Shown piece by piece: positions 7,718 to 17,477 of a stretch of DNA of 17,500 nt. The stretch is taken from assembly GCA_018398815.1 (NCBI GenBank), contig CM031616.1, forward strand, positions 31,936,844 to 31,954,343. The letters run 5' to 3'. Below the pieces are notes generated by a model, which saw only the letters and a list, made by a program, of their open reading frames with translations, did not search any database and was not told the origin of the DNA. Made by a program: the position numbers and the translations under genes. This DNA is from Conus ventricosus (taxonomy: Eukaryota; Mollusca; Gastropoda; Neogastropoda; Conidae). The stretch's first letter is position 1. The number at the start of each line of letters is the position of its first letter.

Positions 7718-7769
7718 TGTGCCCGTGTGCGCACGTGTGTGTATGTGTGTGTTTTGTGTGTGTGTGCCC
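7668..7769. repeat. (CG)n-(TG)n microsatellite
   Basis: A short CG run leads into a GT array with TATG and CCCG interruptions. The following 500 bases (7770-8268) hold no coding frame, RNA gene or repeat that I can identify. Confidence 0.95.
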
Positions 7770-8266
7770 TATGGTGCTTTTAAATCCATTAAAATCAGGG
7801 GAAATTAAGATACAATTAACAACCCGATAGCGTACCAAGCCTTCCAGATCTTCCTTAGAATTTCCTTCACTCAATGTGACGAAAACTACGTGACAAAAAT
7901 CCCTCTGAAATCAGCAATACTTCTCTAACATGATAATGAAAGCTGCAGCTTGCGATGGACATTAAGTATACGGTAAATGTTATAGAAGAGAAATGATCTA
8001 CCATTTAAGGAGACAATAAAAAAAAGAAACATTTTAGGATGCACGAACCACAAAACAACTACACCAACTGTTCAGTCACACTGGTCGAATTAAAAATGTA
8101 GACCAAGTTTCTTTCTTTTATTTGCCTTACACAAAAAAATAAGTCACAATAGCTGCTCTCTGTGCAACTTGGACATGCGAGTGTGTGTGCGAAGGGAGAC
8201 CTGGCTGGGTGACGTTCCCTGAAACACAGGTATGATGGAGAAGACACTATGATCATGGATATAGGA

Positions 8267-8268
<2 letters not shown>

Positions 8269-8327
<59 letters not shown>

Positions 8328-8470
8328 CACACGCACGCACGCACCACGCGCGCGCGCGCACACACACATACACACACACGCACGCGCGCGTGCACACACA
8401 CACGAACGCACGCACAACACACACACACCAAAAACTCACAAACACAAACACAACACACACACACACACCA
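8269..8470. repeat. Compound (CT)n-(CA/CGCA)n microsatellite
   Basis: A pure CT array to about 8322 is followed by CACG, CG and CA units with imperfect spacing. The stretch 8471-8730 has no recognisable feature. Confidence 0.95.
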
Positions 8471-8730
8471 TTTCATACAGGATATTAGTTACAGCATGTG
8501 TGACTATTCTACGCACGTGTTTGTCATGCCGTGAGACCTGAAATGAGAATGGGACAATTTTGAAGAAAGAAATACGTGTTACGACAATGGATCGGAAAAT
8601 GTGGCTGAGGGCTTTAGCACCTGATTTGGCAGAACGTGGACCTGCCGCTTAAGGGTACATGACAGGATGTGGATCCATCTGTGCGGGGATCTATCAGAGC
8701 AGGGATCTATTGAAAAGTGATTTCCGAGCT

Positions 8731-8759
8731 GGGGCGGGGGGGGGGGGGGGGGGGGGGGG
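8731..8759. repeat. Poly-G tract (24 G plus GGGGC)
   Basis: There are 24 consecutive G residues at 8736-8759 after GGGGC. The tract can form G-quadruplexes and its length may be unreliable in the assembly. The region 8760-9004 shows nothing recognisable. Confidence 0.95.
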
Positions 8760-9004
8760 AGAGGGTACCTCTTTTTTTCTCTGCATGTGCTGTCTGACTA
8801 TATTTCAAATGACGCGGCTGTGTCAGTTTTGAACGAAAGTAAACATATGTTTGTGTAATTCCTCTCCTAGTTTGAATGTGCAGTTTCTTAGGTCTGGGGT
8901 ACATACGGGCAAATTCGAAACTTTCTTTTATGGGGAAGTCTCCTGTTTTGACCTGCGTGTCGTGTGTCTACGTTTGTGCCAGGAGCTTTGTAGTGTAAAA
9001 GAGG

Positions 9005-9515
9005 ACCCGACCTAGATGTGTGTGCTGTGATTGCTTCGCTATCGGAACAAAGGTTTACTGTCACTGACGCCGCATTTCGTAACATTCAATACATCGTATT
9101 TCTTAACATTTCAATACAAAAGACAGTTAGTGCTTCGCTTTAGATTAGAAACGGAAGTGTGCGCTCCAGCTGATTGCTTCGCTGCTGAAGCAAAGGTCAC
9201 TATCACTGGTTCCATATTCTGAAGATTTCGACACAAAAGACATTTAGTGCCGAGCTTTAACGCCCAAAGAGAAGTATTGGTCTAGATGTGTGCGCTCTTG
9301 TTTGCTTCGCTGTTGAAGCAAAGGTCACCATCACTAGTACCATATTCTGAATATTTCGACACAAAAGACATTTATTTAGTGCTTAGCTTTAACGCACAAA
9401 GAGAAATACTGGTCTAGATGTGTGCGCCCGGACAGCTTCGCTGTTGAAACAAAGCCGTCACTGGCGCCGTATTTCTTACAATTTCAATACAGAAGACATT
9501 TAATGCTTCGCTTTC
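9005..9515. repeat. Tandem repeat, about four copies of a ~130-bp unit
   Basis: The GCTTCGCT box recurs at 9033, 9176, 9304 and 9435, giving spacings of 143, 128 and 131. Each unit also carries GTGTGCGCTC upstream and ACAAAAGACATTTA(GT)GC-like sequence downstream. Units 2 and 3 are closest. Units 1 and 4 are more diverged. Units 2 and 3 have a perfect hairpin, TTGCTTC with GAAGCAA around six bases. No gene is apparent; the function is unknown. Confidence 0.85.
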
Positions 9516-9529
9516 ACACACACACACCA

Positions 9530-9782
<253 letters not shown>

Positions 9783-10092
9783 CATCGATTGACTCACTCG
9801 AGGAGGAAGCTAGGTGGAAGAGGAGGAGGTTGATGCGACGGCTGGAGGATGTTTCATAAACAAATCCCGACAACTCTGCTCCATACCAGTCACGTGACTC
9901 TTTGCCCATGCCTTCAACCATGAGGACCATCTGGACTTCCGGCGGTTTGACTTGCGTATCAGGCTCTGTTCCCACACACAAACCAGGTTTGTCTTCAGCG
10001 TGTTTGTTTACACGACAACCGATAACGTTGGCGATGTACACATATACCCCCTCTGTGGCCATTCTGCTTTGAAGTAAGGGAAACAACATCAC
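9783..10092 (-). CDS. Unidentified minus-strand open frame (weak)
   Basis: The frame opens with [20 protein letters not shown] at the right, passes through [20 protein letters not shown] and ends in the CA repeat. Outside the repeat it has about 100 residues of mixed, protein-like composition. A CAAAGCAG just before AATGGCC could be a splice acceptor. I recognise no family and see no donor, so it may be chance. Confidence 0.15.
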
Positions 10093-10534
10093 GAGATTTA
10101 TCCGACTGACATACCCATGCCAACGTGCAAGTCTAGGAGAGTTGCTTGTCCTTACTGAACGCCAGCTCTAACGCAGGTTACTTCCCTTGCCGATTTTCGA
10201 ACCTCGTCTATTCGACGTACTGACGTCTACCCATCTGTGAAATTTGGCTGGGAGATAGAATATTATGAACTGGACCCGATGAGCAAAAGAACATTCATGA
10301 GGGAGGGTGGGGATATTTATTTCATCATGGCACAGTAACGAATTGAGACACTACCAAAAGCGTGGTCAAGACAATGAAGATTCGGTTGACCACACGCAGA
10401 GTCGGTATATCTGTGGCAAGTTTTAGAATGTTGTCAAGAGATACACCATGTATTCGGATGGGATTTAATTTAATCTTAAGAGGACAATTCGACCTCGGCC
10501 GATGTCTGCGCTTCCCACAGCCCCCTTATGGTTA

Positions 10535-10618
10535 ATCTTTACTGATGTGTAGCAGAACCAATATCTTTACCGACGTGTAGCAGAACCAATGTCTTTACCG
10601 ACGTGTAGCAGAACCAAT
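10535..10618. repeat. 28-bp minisatellite, three copies
   Basis: Three adjacent units of the form TCTTTACCGACGTGTAGCAG plus AACCAAT differ by only two or three bases. The first has TGATG in place of CGACG. The preceding 10093-10534 has no gene or repeat that I recognise. Confidence 0.9.
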
Positions 10619-10674
10619 GCCCTAACTACTGTAGGCTGGTATTCAGTGTCACTTTCTTTATCGTCACGTAGATT

Positions 10675-10812
10675 CCAGTCTATATAAAGAGACACCCCGC
10701 CACTACAATGTAAAATCAAGAAAATAGCAATTGTCACTTGTTTCATCAAACCACTAAAAATATTAACTACCCAGATATCTACCGATAGTAGCCCTTCACA
10801 ATTCAATCTTTT
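10675..10812 (+). repeat. Diverged direct repeat, left copy
   Basis: This copy shares a colinear set of matches with 11163-11330, including GTCTAT, AGCAATT.TCAC and the 18-mer ACTACCCAGATATCTACC, then GATAG..GCC.TTCA. The overall identity is moderate with indels. No protein is evident. Confidence 0.6.
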
Positions 10813-11002
10813 GTTTTTGTAGTCATAACAACGTAAACATGAATAGATTCGAATGTTTATTAGCTCACCACTACCTTCTTACAATGCTATCGGTGACTCA
10901 GTTTATCCGATATTGATAGAATCATTAAGTTACTTCTTTGCAAGACGTTCCACGTACTTCAAATCATCATTGTTATGTTATTGTCATTGTGATGTATATA
11001 AG

Positions 11003-11018
11003 TGTGTGTGTGTGTGTG

Positions 11019-11054
<36 letters not shown>
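11003..11054. repeat. (GT)n microsatellite
   Basis: A GT array with one GTTG interruption lies between the two diverged direct repeats. The flanks at 10813-11002 and 11055-11162 hold no gene. Confidence 0.95.
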
Positions 11055-11056
<2 letters not shown>

Positions 11057-11162
11057 TGCATGTTCGTCTGTGTGTGTTCGTCTGTGTATGTGCGCTCACG
11101 CATCTTGAATGAAAGAGCGCGCGTCTGTGCCTTCGTGTTGGTGCGCACAACTAAAAATAAAC

Positions 11163-11330
11163 CAAAGTCTATCACCTCCCATCCAAAACAAACAAAAAAC
11201 ATCTACCAAATGACCACAACAAAAATGAACAAAACAGCAATTCTCACATGCTTCAATAATAAACTACTAATGATGTGTACTACCCAGATATCTACCCACG
11301 ATAGCCTTTCATATATCTTTTTACAATTTC
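11163..11330 (+). repeat. Diverged direct repeat, right copy
   Basis: This is the partner of 10675-10812; the longest identical block is at 11279-11296. It is interspersed with A-rich insertions relative to the left copy. Confidence 0.6.
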
Positions 11331-11445
11331 TCTTTCAATTGACGGGACAAGTTCATTCTTGTCTACAGGACGACTCGTAAATTCATTATGAACAGCACCA
11401 ATTAAAAACTATCAACGTGGTGCAATTTCAAATCAGTTAATTCAT

Positions 11446-11446
<1 letters not shown>

Positions 11447-11503
<57 letters not shown>
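11447..11503. repeat. Poly-C run of 57
   Basis: There are 57 uninterrupted C residues. Such a run may form i-motif or G-quadruplex structures, and its exact length is doubtful in any assembly. Confidence 0.95.
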
Positions 11504-11566
11504 ATCCATCAAATGTCATTTTTTTCTTTCTTCTATACAAAGAATATCAAGCACATATAAAATAGT

Positions 11567-11640
11567 GGAGGGAGGAGCGGGGGTGGGGTGCAGGGTGGGG
11601 ATTGGGCGGGGGCGGGGGCGGGGGAGGAGCGGGGACGGAG
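11567..11640. repeat. G-rich island with many GGG/GGGG runs
   Basis: The plus strand has more than eight runs of three or more G within 75 bases (including GGGCGGGGGCGGGGGCGGGG), enough for quadruplexes and resembling GC-box arrays. Confidence 0.8.
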
Positions 11641-11679
11641 ATGCAGTTTAGCAACAAAAACAGGCAAACAAACGGAAAT

Positions 11680-11776
11680 GACCTGGCGGGCCGCGTGAAG
11701 GGCGCCGGGGCGGTACATTATCCCGCCATTGGTTCTGATGTTAAACAGCAAGGGCCTGGCCCTTCGCAGCGTCTGT
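11680..11776. other. Short GC-rich segment with palindrome
   Basis: A GC-rich patch stands out from AT-rich surroundings and contains the 15-bp inverted repeat AAGGGCCTGGCCCTT (11750-11764). A minus-strand frame (NIRTNGGIMYRPGALHAARQ) crosses it, but the only donor-like site (CAG/GTCATT) is poor. It may be a repeat fragment, an exon or neither. Confidence 0.3.
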
Positions 11777-11794
11777 GACGAACAAACAAAAAGG

Positions 11795-12015
11795 AATCAA
11801 TTAAATTTAAAAAAAAACACAAATAAACAAAAAAGGAATAAATATAAAATTAGATATATAAATAAGCAAATCGATAAATACGTGAATAAATACATAATGA
11901 ATAATTAAATAGAATAAAGAGATAAGTCGAATAAATAAGTAGATAAATAAGGAAATACACAAACAAATAAATAAATAGATGGATAAACGAATAAGAGATG
12001 GGATAAGTAAACAAA
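11795..12015. repeat. A-rich AAATA/AATAGATA-type low-complexity DNA
   Basis: Irregular AAATA, AATAAATA and AGATAAATA units fill this segment. Isoleucine/phenylalanine-rich open frames here come from base composition. 12016-12199 holds nothing recognisable. Confidence 0.8.
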
Positions 12016-12199
12016 CAGAACAAAAAGGACTAGGAAACATTCAATCTAACAGCGCAGGCACGATTCTCCTCCATTGATGCCCCACCTGCCAAGGATGTCC
12101 AAAAGATAAAAGCACAAGAAGCATCAAGCCGTCGTGGTTATAGTTAAAATTTTCGGCTTTATTTGCATTCATCAGTAAATGAAATCCTCTCTGATAGAG

Positions 12200-12224
12200 A
12201 GAGAGGGGGGGGAGGAAGAGAGGG

Positions 12225-12311
<87 letters not shown>
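12200..12311. repeat. (GA)n microsatellite
   Basis: G-rich GGGAGGAAGAG units lead into about 80 bases of pure GA. The region 12312-12667 is AT-rich with a G-rich patch at 12515-12560 and no gene. Confidence 0.95.
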
Positions 12312-12313
<2 letters not shown>

Positions 12314-12667
12314 GAACGAATTATTTTTATTTTCAGAGGGTAATAGAATAAGCATCACTGCTTTTTAACTCTAGCCCTCCGGGGCCAAAAGAAATTTTAG
12401 AAAGGAAAAGAAAAATATATTGATTAATATAAAATAATGGAAAATAACTCTAATATAAATATGAAAATACAAAATGACATCAAAATCTATGTACAGAGGG
12501 AACACCGACAGAAGGTGTGGGGGATGGTGGGGGTGGGAGTGGGATGGGGTGGGATGGAGGACAATTAAGAATGAGAGGAGGGGGATGGAAGTAAAGGAAG
12601 AACTGATGAGGAAAATGAAACATTTTCACAGAGCAGTTATTGGTACATCTTTGGGTAAAGTGGTGTA

Positions 12668-13440
12668 AGATCAGAAAGATACATCAAGTACTAAAAAGAT
12701 TGGATTTAAACTTACTAGTGTTTGGTTCGTATTTTTAGTTTTTCTGGGATATTATTCTACAGCCAGCCCCCAGAATAAGCAAGGCTTGATTTGCAGAAAT
12801 TAATTGATGGGAAAGGGAGATTTTTTTATGCGAATGTCGATGATCATTAGAAGTAAATATGTTCGTTTAATAGGAAAGAGCACTGACGTGTAGCATTTTA
12901 TGCATAGGGTGCTTATTGTACAATAGTTTGTCTTGAATGGACGATACCTGCTCGTTCATGATGAGGGTGCCCTAGCGAGGGTTCATCAATTGTTATTTTG
13001 ACAGCTCTTGTATATACTAGTCAATGGTTTAAGCAACGTATTGCCAGCTAAATCCCAGAGTGTCGAGGCATAGTCAACATTTGGTTGAATATAAGATTGA
13101 AAAAATAATTTTCTGGTGTGATAATCTAAAAAAAGTTTTTTATTTTCCTGAGCTGATACAGTTTTACGGCAAGATTTTTGGAAAGAAGTTCTAAATGTTT
13201 CGACCAGATAGGTTGTTGTCGATTACTATTCCTAAGACTGTGATTAGAAACCTCTGTGATTTTTTTTCGTTACCAATATGAAGGACTGACAAGTTTTCGG
13301 TAACATTTTGACGTTTTAGCCTTGTTGTAATCAACATGAATTTTGTTTTTTGTGGATGTAGAGACATGTGATTGAGTTGTGTCCATTTAACGAGAAGGTC
13401 GATATTTTTTTCTGAATGTCAAGGTAGACTTGCTCAGTTA
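12668..13440 (-). pseudogene. LINE-B reverse transcriptase C-terminal remnant
   Basis: On the minus strand, allowing frameshifts and stops, the protein reads IDLLVKWTQLNHMSLHPQKT (near 13400), FMLITTRLKRQN, VLGIVIDNNLS, LAVKLYQLRKIKNFF, then DYHTRKLFFQSYIQPNVDYA followed by STLWDLAGNTLLKPLTSIYK. After this come KHPMHKMLHVSALSY, HSHKKISLSHQ, a stop-bearing SLAYSGGWL-NNIPEKLK and FKSNLLVL. These are, in order, the thumb and C-terminal motifs of a jockey/CR1-superfamily LINE (KLYQLxKIK, YxxxLWD, HSHK, SLxYSGxxLWNxxP). It is heavily decayed, different from LINE-A, and starts within the thumb, so it is a 5'-truncated copy. Confidence 0.75.
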
Positions 13441-13471
13441 TTAGTGTCAATAGTACAGAGTATTAGTGTCA

Positions 13472-13475
<4 letters not shown>

Positions 13476-13510
<35 letters not shown>

Positions 13511-13529
13511 ATATAAGAAGAGATAGATT

Positions 13530-13583
<54 letters not shown>
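13476..13583. repeat. Compound (AT)n-(GA)n microsatellite
   Basis: AT to about 13508, a short linker, then GA to about 13583. It abuts the 5' truncation of LINE-B. A TATTAGTGTCAATA motif is directly repeated just before it (near 13438 and 13461). 13584-13925 shows no clear gene. Confidence 0.95.
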
Positions 13584-13589
<6 letters not shown>

Positions 13590-13925
13590 TGATGTAATGA
13601 GTTAATCTTCAAAAGCCCATTCTCATGCAGGGGTTACGGTGGGGGTGGGGCTGTTCGAAAATGAAGATCAACGAATGCACACAAACCATAGAATGTCAGA
13701 TAACAACATTGCGATGAGGAAACCAATTGACGGAAATAATTAACAAACATCGAACACAGATGTGATTGTCATTGAGACTTCCAAAACGTTTATCCACTGT
13801 CAACAAGATTTCCGTCCTCCACATCTGAATTGCCGCTTGAAGTCAGTTGCACATTCTCTCTGTCAACAGAATGAACGCTTTCCAGTTCTACATTCCTTGT
13901 AGGTACGACATAATGTCACCGAGAG

Positions 13926-14489
13926 TCAGTTCTCTGGAGGGTCGTTCTGTTGGTCATTCGCTGGAGGCCTGTCCTGATCACAAACCACATCACAGCATTC
14001 GTCAACACAGTCTTGATCAGCGCTTGGCTTCACTGAACCAAAATCCTAGACCGACACTTCATCGTGTGAAACTGTCACAGATTCTCTATGGCACTGTTCC
14101 AAGTCGATCTCTGTTTGCTTGTCACTGGGCCGTGTTTCTTCTGCAGGCTGGGTTACAGACAGATGGAGATGGTTGTCACCCTCGAAAATCTCATCACATG
14201 TAACACGACTCTCGCTGGTTCTGTCAACATGGTAAAATACAGTAGGAGGTGTCGGCAAAAATAAACCGGACGGAGAACATAAACTTTCACTTGCCTTTTT
14301 CTTTTGATTGCTTCTGTAGGTCTCTGCTCTGTGCCTATCCCTGTTTAGCTGTGACGGGCACTTGCGACGATACGTCATGTTGTGGCCGTGAGTTCGCGTG
14401 GCAGGGGGCTGTTCGGTACTCGAAGTGAACCGCAGAACGACGACAGTTTGTTTTCCTCTGCCCTCTATTTTCAATGACGACAATGCCAT
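13926..14489 (-). CDS. Unidentified protein-like frame, interrupted by one TAG
   Basis: From the ATG at 14487-14489 the frame encodes 147 residues to a TAG at 14046-14048. It includes VLRFTSSTEQPPATRTHGHN, TYRRKCPSQLNRDRHRAETY with a Lys/Arg-rich tail, and VTCDEIFEGD. The same frame then runs on for 39 codons (KPSADQDCVDECCDVVC...) to a TGA at 13926. Upstream the frame is open for another 20 or so codons. The S-Q-x-N-R-D-R-x-R-A basic block looks like a conserved helix of a multicopy invertebrate protein or transposon-associated ORF that I cannot name. It has no intron signals that I trust. Confidence 0.35.
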
Positions 14490-14730
14490 TTCTTCCGGTG
14501 CAGCATTGGTGTGGCTTCTACGGTGGATGGGAGACCTTCCACAACAGGCATGCTAAACGACTTACAGTTGATACAAGTAGAAATTTACCGGAGCGGCTGA
14601 AATACGTCTTGCCGGTTACCGAACAAGGGAGGCCAGAGACAGAGAGAGAGAGAGAGATTCTTCTGCATTGCTTAAGGTCATTTACCTGTTCCGGCGTTTA
14701 CGTCGCCAAAACGTTGTTCTACTGTATGGA

Positions 14731-14732
<2 letters not shown>

Positions 14733-14791
<59 letters not shown>

Positions 14792-14947
14792 CGCGCACGC
14801 ACGTGTGTGTGCATGTGTGCGTGTGTGTGTATGTGTGTGTGTGTGTATTCGTGTGTGTGTGTGTTGTGCGTGTGCGTGTGATGTGTATGTGTGTGTGTAT
14901 GTGTGTGTGTGTGTGCGTGTGCGTGTGGTGTGTGTGTGTGTGTGTGA
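14733..14947. repeat. (GT)n array with (CG)n core and TATG interruptions
   Basis: Long GT tracts surround GTGCGCGCGCGCGCAC at 14781-14796 and several variant units. A short GA run lies upstream (about 14640-14657). It sits within the intron downstream of the minus-strand exon candidate. Confidence 0.95.
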
Positions 14948-14959
14948 ACCTTCGCTTAC

Positions 14960-15223
14960 CAGTACGGCGGTGTCCTCATCGCCGGAACTTCCAAGCTCCT
15001 CAGCCTCAGCGTGTTCGTCGCCCGATTCGGACGAGGACTGCTCTGGCTTTTCATCCTCTGTAGACAGCCTTCCTCCGGTGCTGTCCGTCTCGTCCGAGCT
15101 GTCCTCGTCCTTCTGCACGCCTCCTTCCTGTCCTTTGCACGCCGAGGGTCCTGCCTCTGCAAGGCCTCCTTCAGCGCCGCCTGCAGTCCCGGCAGTATGC
15201 GTCCATGGTCGGCGGGGAAGTTT
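14960..15223 (-). CDS. Candidate internal exon, Asp/Glu/Ser-rich protein (family unknown)
   Basis: In minus-strand sense, CTTTGGTTTCCTTCCAG directly precedes 15223 and is a strong acceptor. GTAAGCGAAG directly follows 14960 and is a strong donor. The exon is 264 nt, 88 codons. The frame [12 protein letters not shown]... continues into an acidic stretch with [28 protein letters not shown] and [11 protein letters not shown], typical of a disordered, phosphorylatable nuclear or scaffold protein. A second frame is also open across the exon and begins [20 protein letters not shown], a helix-like segment; the third frame is closed by a TGA. GC content rises here against its surroundings. I do not recognise the gene, and neighbouring exons are not visible. 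Confidence 0.5.
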
Positions 15224-15262
15224 CTGGAAGGAAACCAAAGAAGAGGCTTGTAGGATGCAGGT

Positions 15263-15412
15263 GAAGGTGAGAGAAAGAGGGAGATGGAGAGAGAGAGGGG
15301 GTGGGAGGGAGAGAGAGAGAGAGGAAGGAGAGGAGAGAGAGAGAGAGACGGAGAGAGAGAGGGAGAGAGAGAGAGAGGGGGGAGAGAGGAGAGAGAGGGA
15401 GAGAGAGATTCA
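15263..15412. repeat. (GA)n-rich low-complexity tract
   Basis: GA arrays are interrupted by GGG and CG units, with the purines on the plus strand. It lies just upstream of the minus-strand exon in that gene's sense, contributing a C/T-rich intron sequence near its acceptor. Confidence 0.95.
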
Positions 15413-15449
15413 GATTCAGATGTTTAATTCATTTTAGGCCATTGCCGCT

Positions 15450-15453
<4 letters not shown>

Positions 15454-15522
<69 letters not shown>

Positions 15523-15540
15523 AGAAGAGAGAGAAGAGGT
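15454..15540. repeat. (GA)n microsatellite
   Basis: A nearly pure GA array of about 65 bases degrades into GAGAAGAGA units. Confidence 0.95.
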
Positions 15541-15548
15541 AGCGAGGA

Positions 15549-15725
15549 AGGGAGGGGGGGGGGGGGGCAAAGGAAATGGCGTAGGAGTATAGGGGGAGAG
15601 GGGATAGACACAAATTGTCGTCATAGTGAGACTTTAATGGGAGTGGAGGGGGGGGGGGGGGAAGAAAATTGAGGTCATGAGGAGATGGGAAGGTTGGGGG
15701 AGGACGTTGGGGGGTGGGGGGGTAG
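15549..15725. repeat. G-rich tract with two poly-G runs
   Basis: Poly-G runs near 15556-15567 and 15649-15660 and many GGGG units lie in purine-rich DNA. I see no gene. Confidence 0.85.
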
Positions 15726-15790
15726 GAGGAGTAGCGCGATGACGACGATACGAGTACGTCGTCGTGAATATGTAAAATTAAAGACAAAAT

Positions 15791-15791
<1 letters not shown>

Positions 15792-15842
<51 letters not shown>
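15792..15842. repeat. (CT)n microsatellite
   Basis: A pure CT array of about 50 bases. Its orientation is opposite to the GA arrays at 15263-15540, so the two could pair as a long imperfect inverted repeat. Confidence 0.95.
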
Positions 15843-15845
<3 letters not shown>

Positions 15846-15866
15846 ATTTAAGTCAAGATAGAATGA

Positions 15867-15930
15867 ACAGATAGACAGACAGATAGATAGACAGATAGAT
15901 GATAGATAGATAGAATACAGACAGATAGAT
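15867..15930. repeat. (GATA/GACA)n tetranucleotide repeat
   Basis: GATAGACA, CAGATAGATAG and GATAGATA units are tandemly arranged. 15931-16262 holds no gene. Confidence 0.9.
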
Positions 15931-15974
15931 CAATTCAAGAGACACATTAAGTCAACGAAACAAGCGGATTATTA

Positions 15975-16003
15975 GATGGGCTCAAAAGAAAATTTAGCCC
16001 ATC
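15975..16003. other. Perfect 8-bp stem hairpin
   Basis: GATGGGCT and AGCCCATC flank a 13-base A-rich loop. It does not fit the histone 3' stem-loop consensus. The role is unknown, and a chance occurrence is possible. Confidence 0.4.
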
Positions 16004-16273
16004 GCGAGGTGCATGGTAGCAAGAATGTCTTAGTTTTATCTCCGAAGGTATTTACCATGAGAGCGAGAAAAAAGAACACTTCATAGATATAGAAATATAA
16101 AGCATGGTAAAGTTGTGAGAAAAACCACACACACACACAAAAACACGCTATTATAGTTTTTCGCTATTCAGACCATGTGATTTGATATGAAAGTTAACAC
16201 TATACACCCAAGCTGTCAGAAAGCTGTTAGCATCATAAGGTCAGAGATTCTGCTAGCTTGATATGATATTACA

Positions 16274-16335
16274 TGCACACACGCACGCGCGCGCGGGCGC
16301 ACGTATACACACACACGCACGCGCGCGCACACACT

Positions 16336-16388
<53 letters not shown>

Positions 16389-16490
16389 ATATATATATTT
16401 TTTATATATTATATATATATATATATATATAGTGTGTGTGTGTGTTGTGTGTGTGTGTGTGTGGTGTGTGTGTGTGTGTGTGTGTGTGGT
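16274..16490. repeat. Compound (CA/CG)n-(CT)n-(AT)n-(GT)n microsatellite
   Basis: Four array types succeed one another: CA with CG cores to 16335, CT to about 16385, interrupted AT to 16430, then GT to about 16489. 16491-16845 shows no recognised gene; it has a 14-T run near 16717. Confidence 0.95.
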
Positions 16491-16842
16491 GTCGCTTTGC
16501 AATGCCAACTAGTTGCCTTGGTCAGTCAGTCTGCATGATCGGATACACACCAGAGAATGTCGCCATGACTTTATGTTGTCAGGGATACGGAGCTTTGAAA
16601 ATCAGTCTAACGTGTGGTGGGAAGGGCAAAGCTGGTTAAAATGGAAATTCACCAAGTCTTTGGGCAGCACGCATTATTCATTTGGAATGAATCAAGTCAG
16701 CCTGAAATGCTGACGGTTTTTTTTTTTTTTTAAATTTAGTTTTGGGGAACTTGAACTAAATTCCTCAGGTAACAAACATTCGCTATTCTATACTCCTTTT
16801 TGCCTCTCTCATATTGTGATGTAGCACGCATGCACGTGCATT

Positions 16843-16846
<4 letters not shown>

Positions 16847-16881
<35 letters not shown>

Positions 16882-16955
16882 AAAGAGACAGACGGACAGA
16901 CAGACAGAGAGAGAGAGAGGAGAGACAGAGACAGAGGACAGAGAGAGAGAGAGGA
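16847..16955. repeat. (GA)n / (GACA)n low-complexity tract
   Basis: GA arrays interspersed with GACAGACGGACA units. 16956-17222 holds no supported gene. Confidence 0.95.
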
Positions 16956-17222
16956 GGAGAGCACCTAGATTATAGTTTGGAACAGTTTTCATGATTATAC
17001 CATATATAAGTGCGAGCGCACTTGGTTGTTATGTAGTTAAACGTTAAAAAAAAATATGCTTCAACCAGCTTCTCGTGCAGTTGATGTAAATCATCAATGG
17101 TGCGAGTGTTCGCACGTTGAATTAAAAGGTTCTGTCTTTAAAACAGCGATAAATAAACATGGCGGGCGCTTTGTCGCCAAGAACTACCCTCGTTCATTTG
17201 CGGAATTAGTCATCACTCAATG

Positions 17223-17370
17223 AATGTGTGTATGTATGTATGTTGTATTGTTGTGTGTGTGTGTGTGGTGTGTGTGTGGGTGTGTGTGGTGTGTGTGTGT
17301 GTGTGTGTGTGTGCATGTGTGTGTGTGTGTGTTTGTGTGTGTGTGTTGTGTGTGTGTGTGTGTGTGTGTT
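17223..17370. repeat. (GT)n array with GTATGT and GGTG interruptions
   Basis: TATG units at the left edge lead into imperfect GT arrays. Valine-cysteine frames across it are repeat translations. Confidence 0.95.
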
Positions 17371-17477
17371 ACTGGTGTCTGTGTATGTTGACACAACGAC
17401 GACATCAAATCTTGTACTAATCGCAATTGCTTATGTTGTTTTCGTGCTCAAACCAGCCTCCTTTTTTTTCCTTGCAG

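Noticed and set aside
9005..9515. CRISPR-like array
   Set aside because: The repeating unit is ~130 bp and contiguous, with no short repeat and unique-spacer pattern, and the DNA is eukaryotic.
10853..11380. 175-residue plus-strand frame across the GT array
   Set aside because: It is largely repeat translation flanked by low-complexity Lys/Thr/Asn sequence, and lies within the diverged direct repeat.
15263..15842. Long inverted repeat formed by GA and CT arrays as a transposon's terminal repeats
   Set aside because: The pairing is only simple repeat, with no target-site duplication or transposase between.
17001..17206. TATATAAG followed by an ATG in good context (17159, MAGALSPRT)
   Set aside because: The frame ends after 16 codons and no convincing splice donor lies within it, so a promoter plus first exon is not supported.
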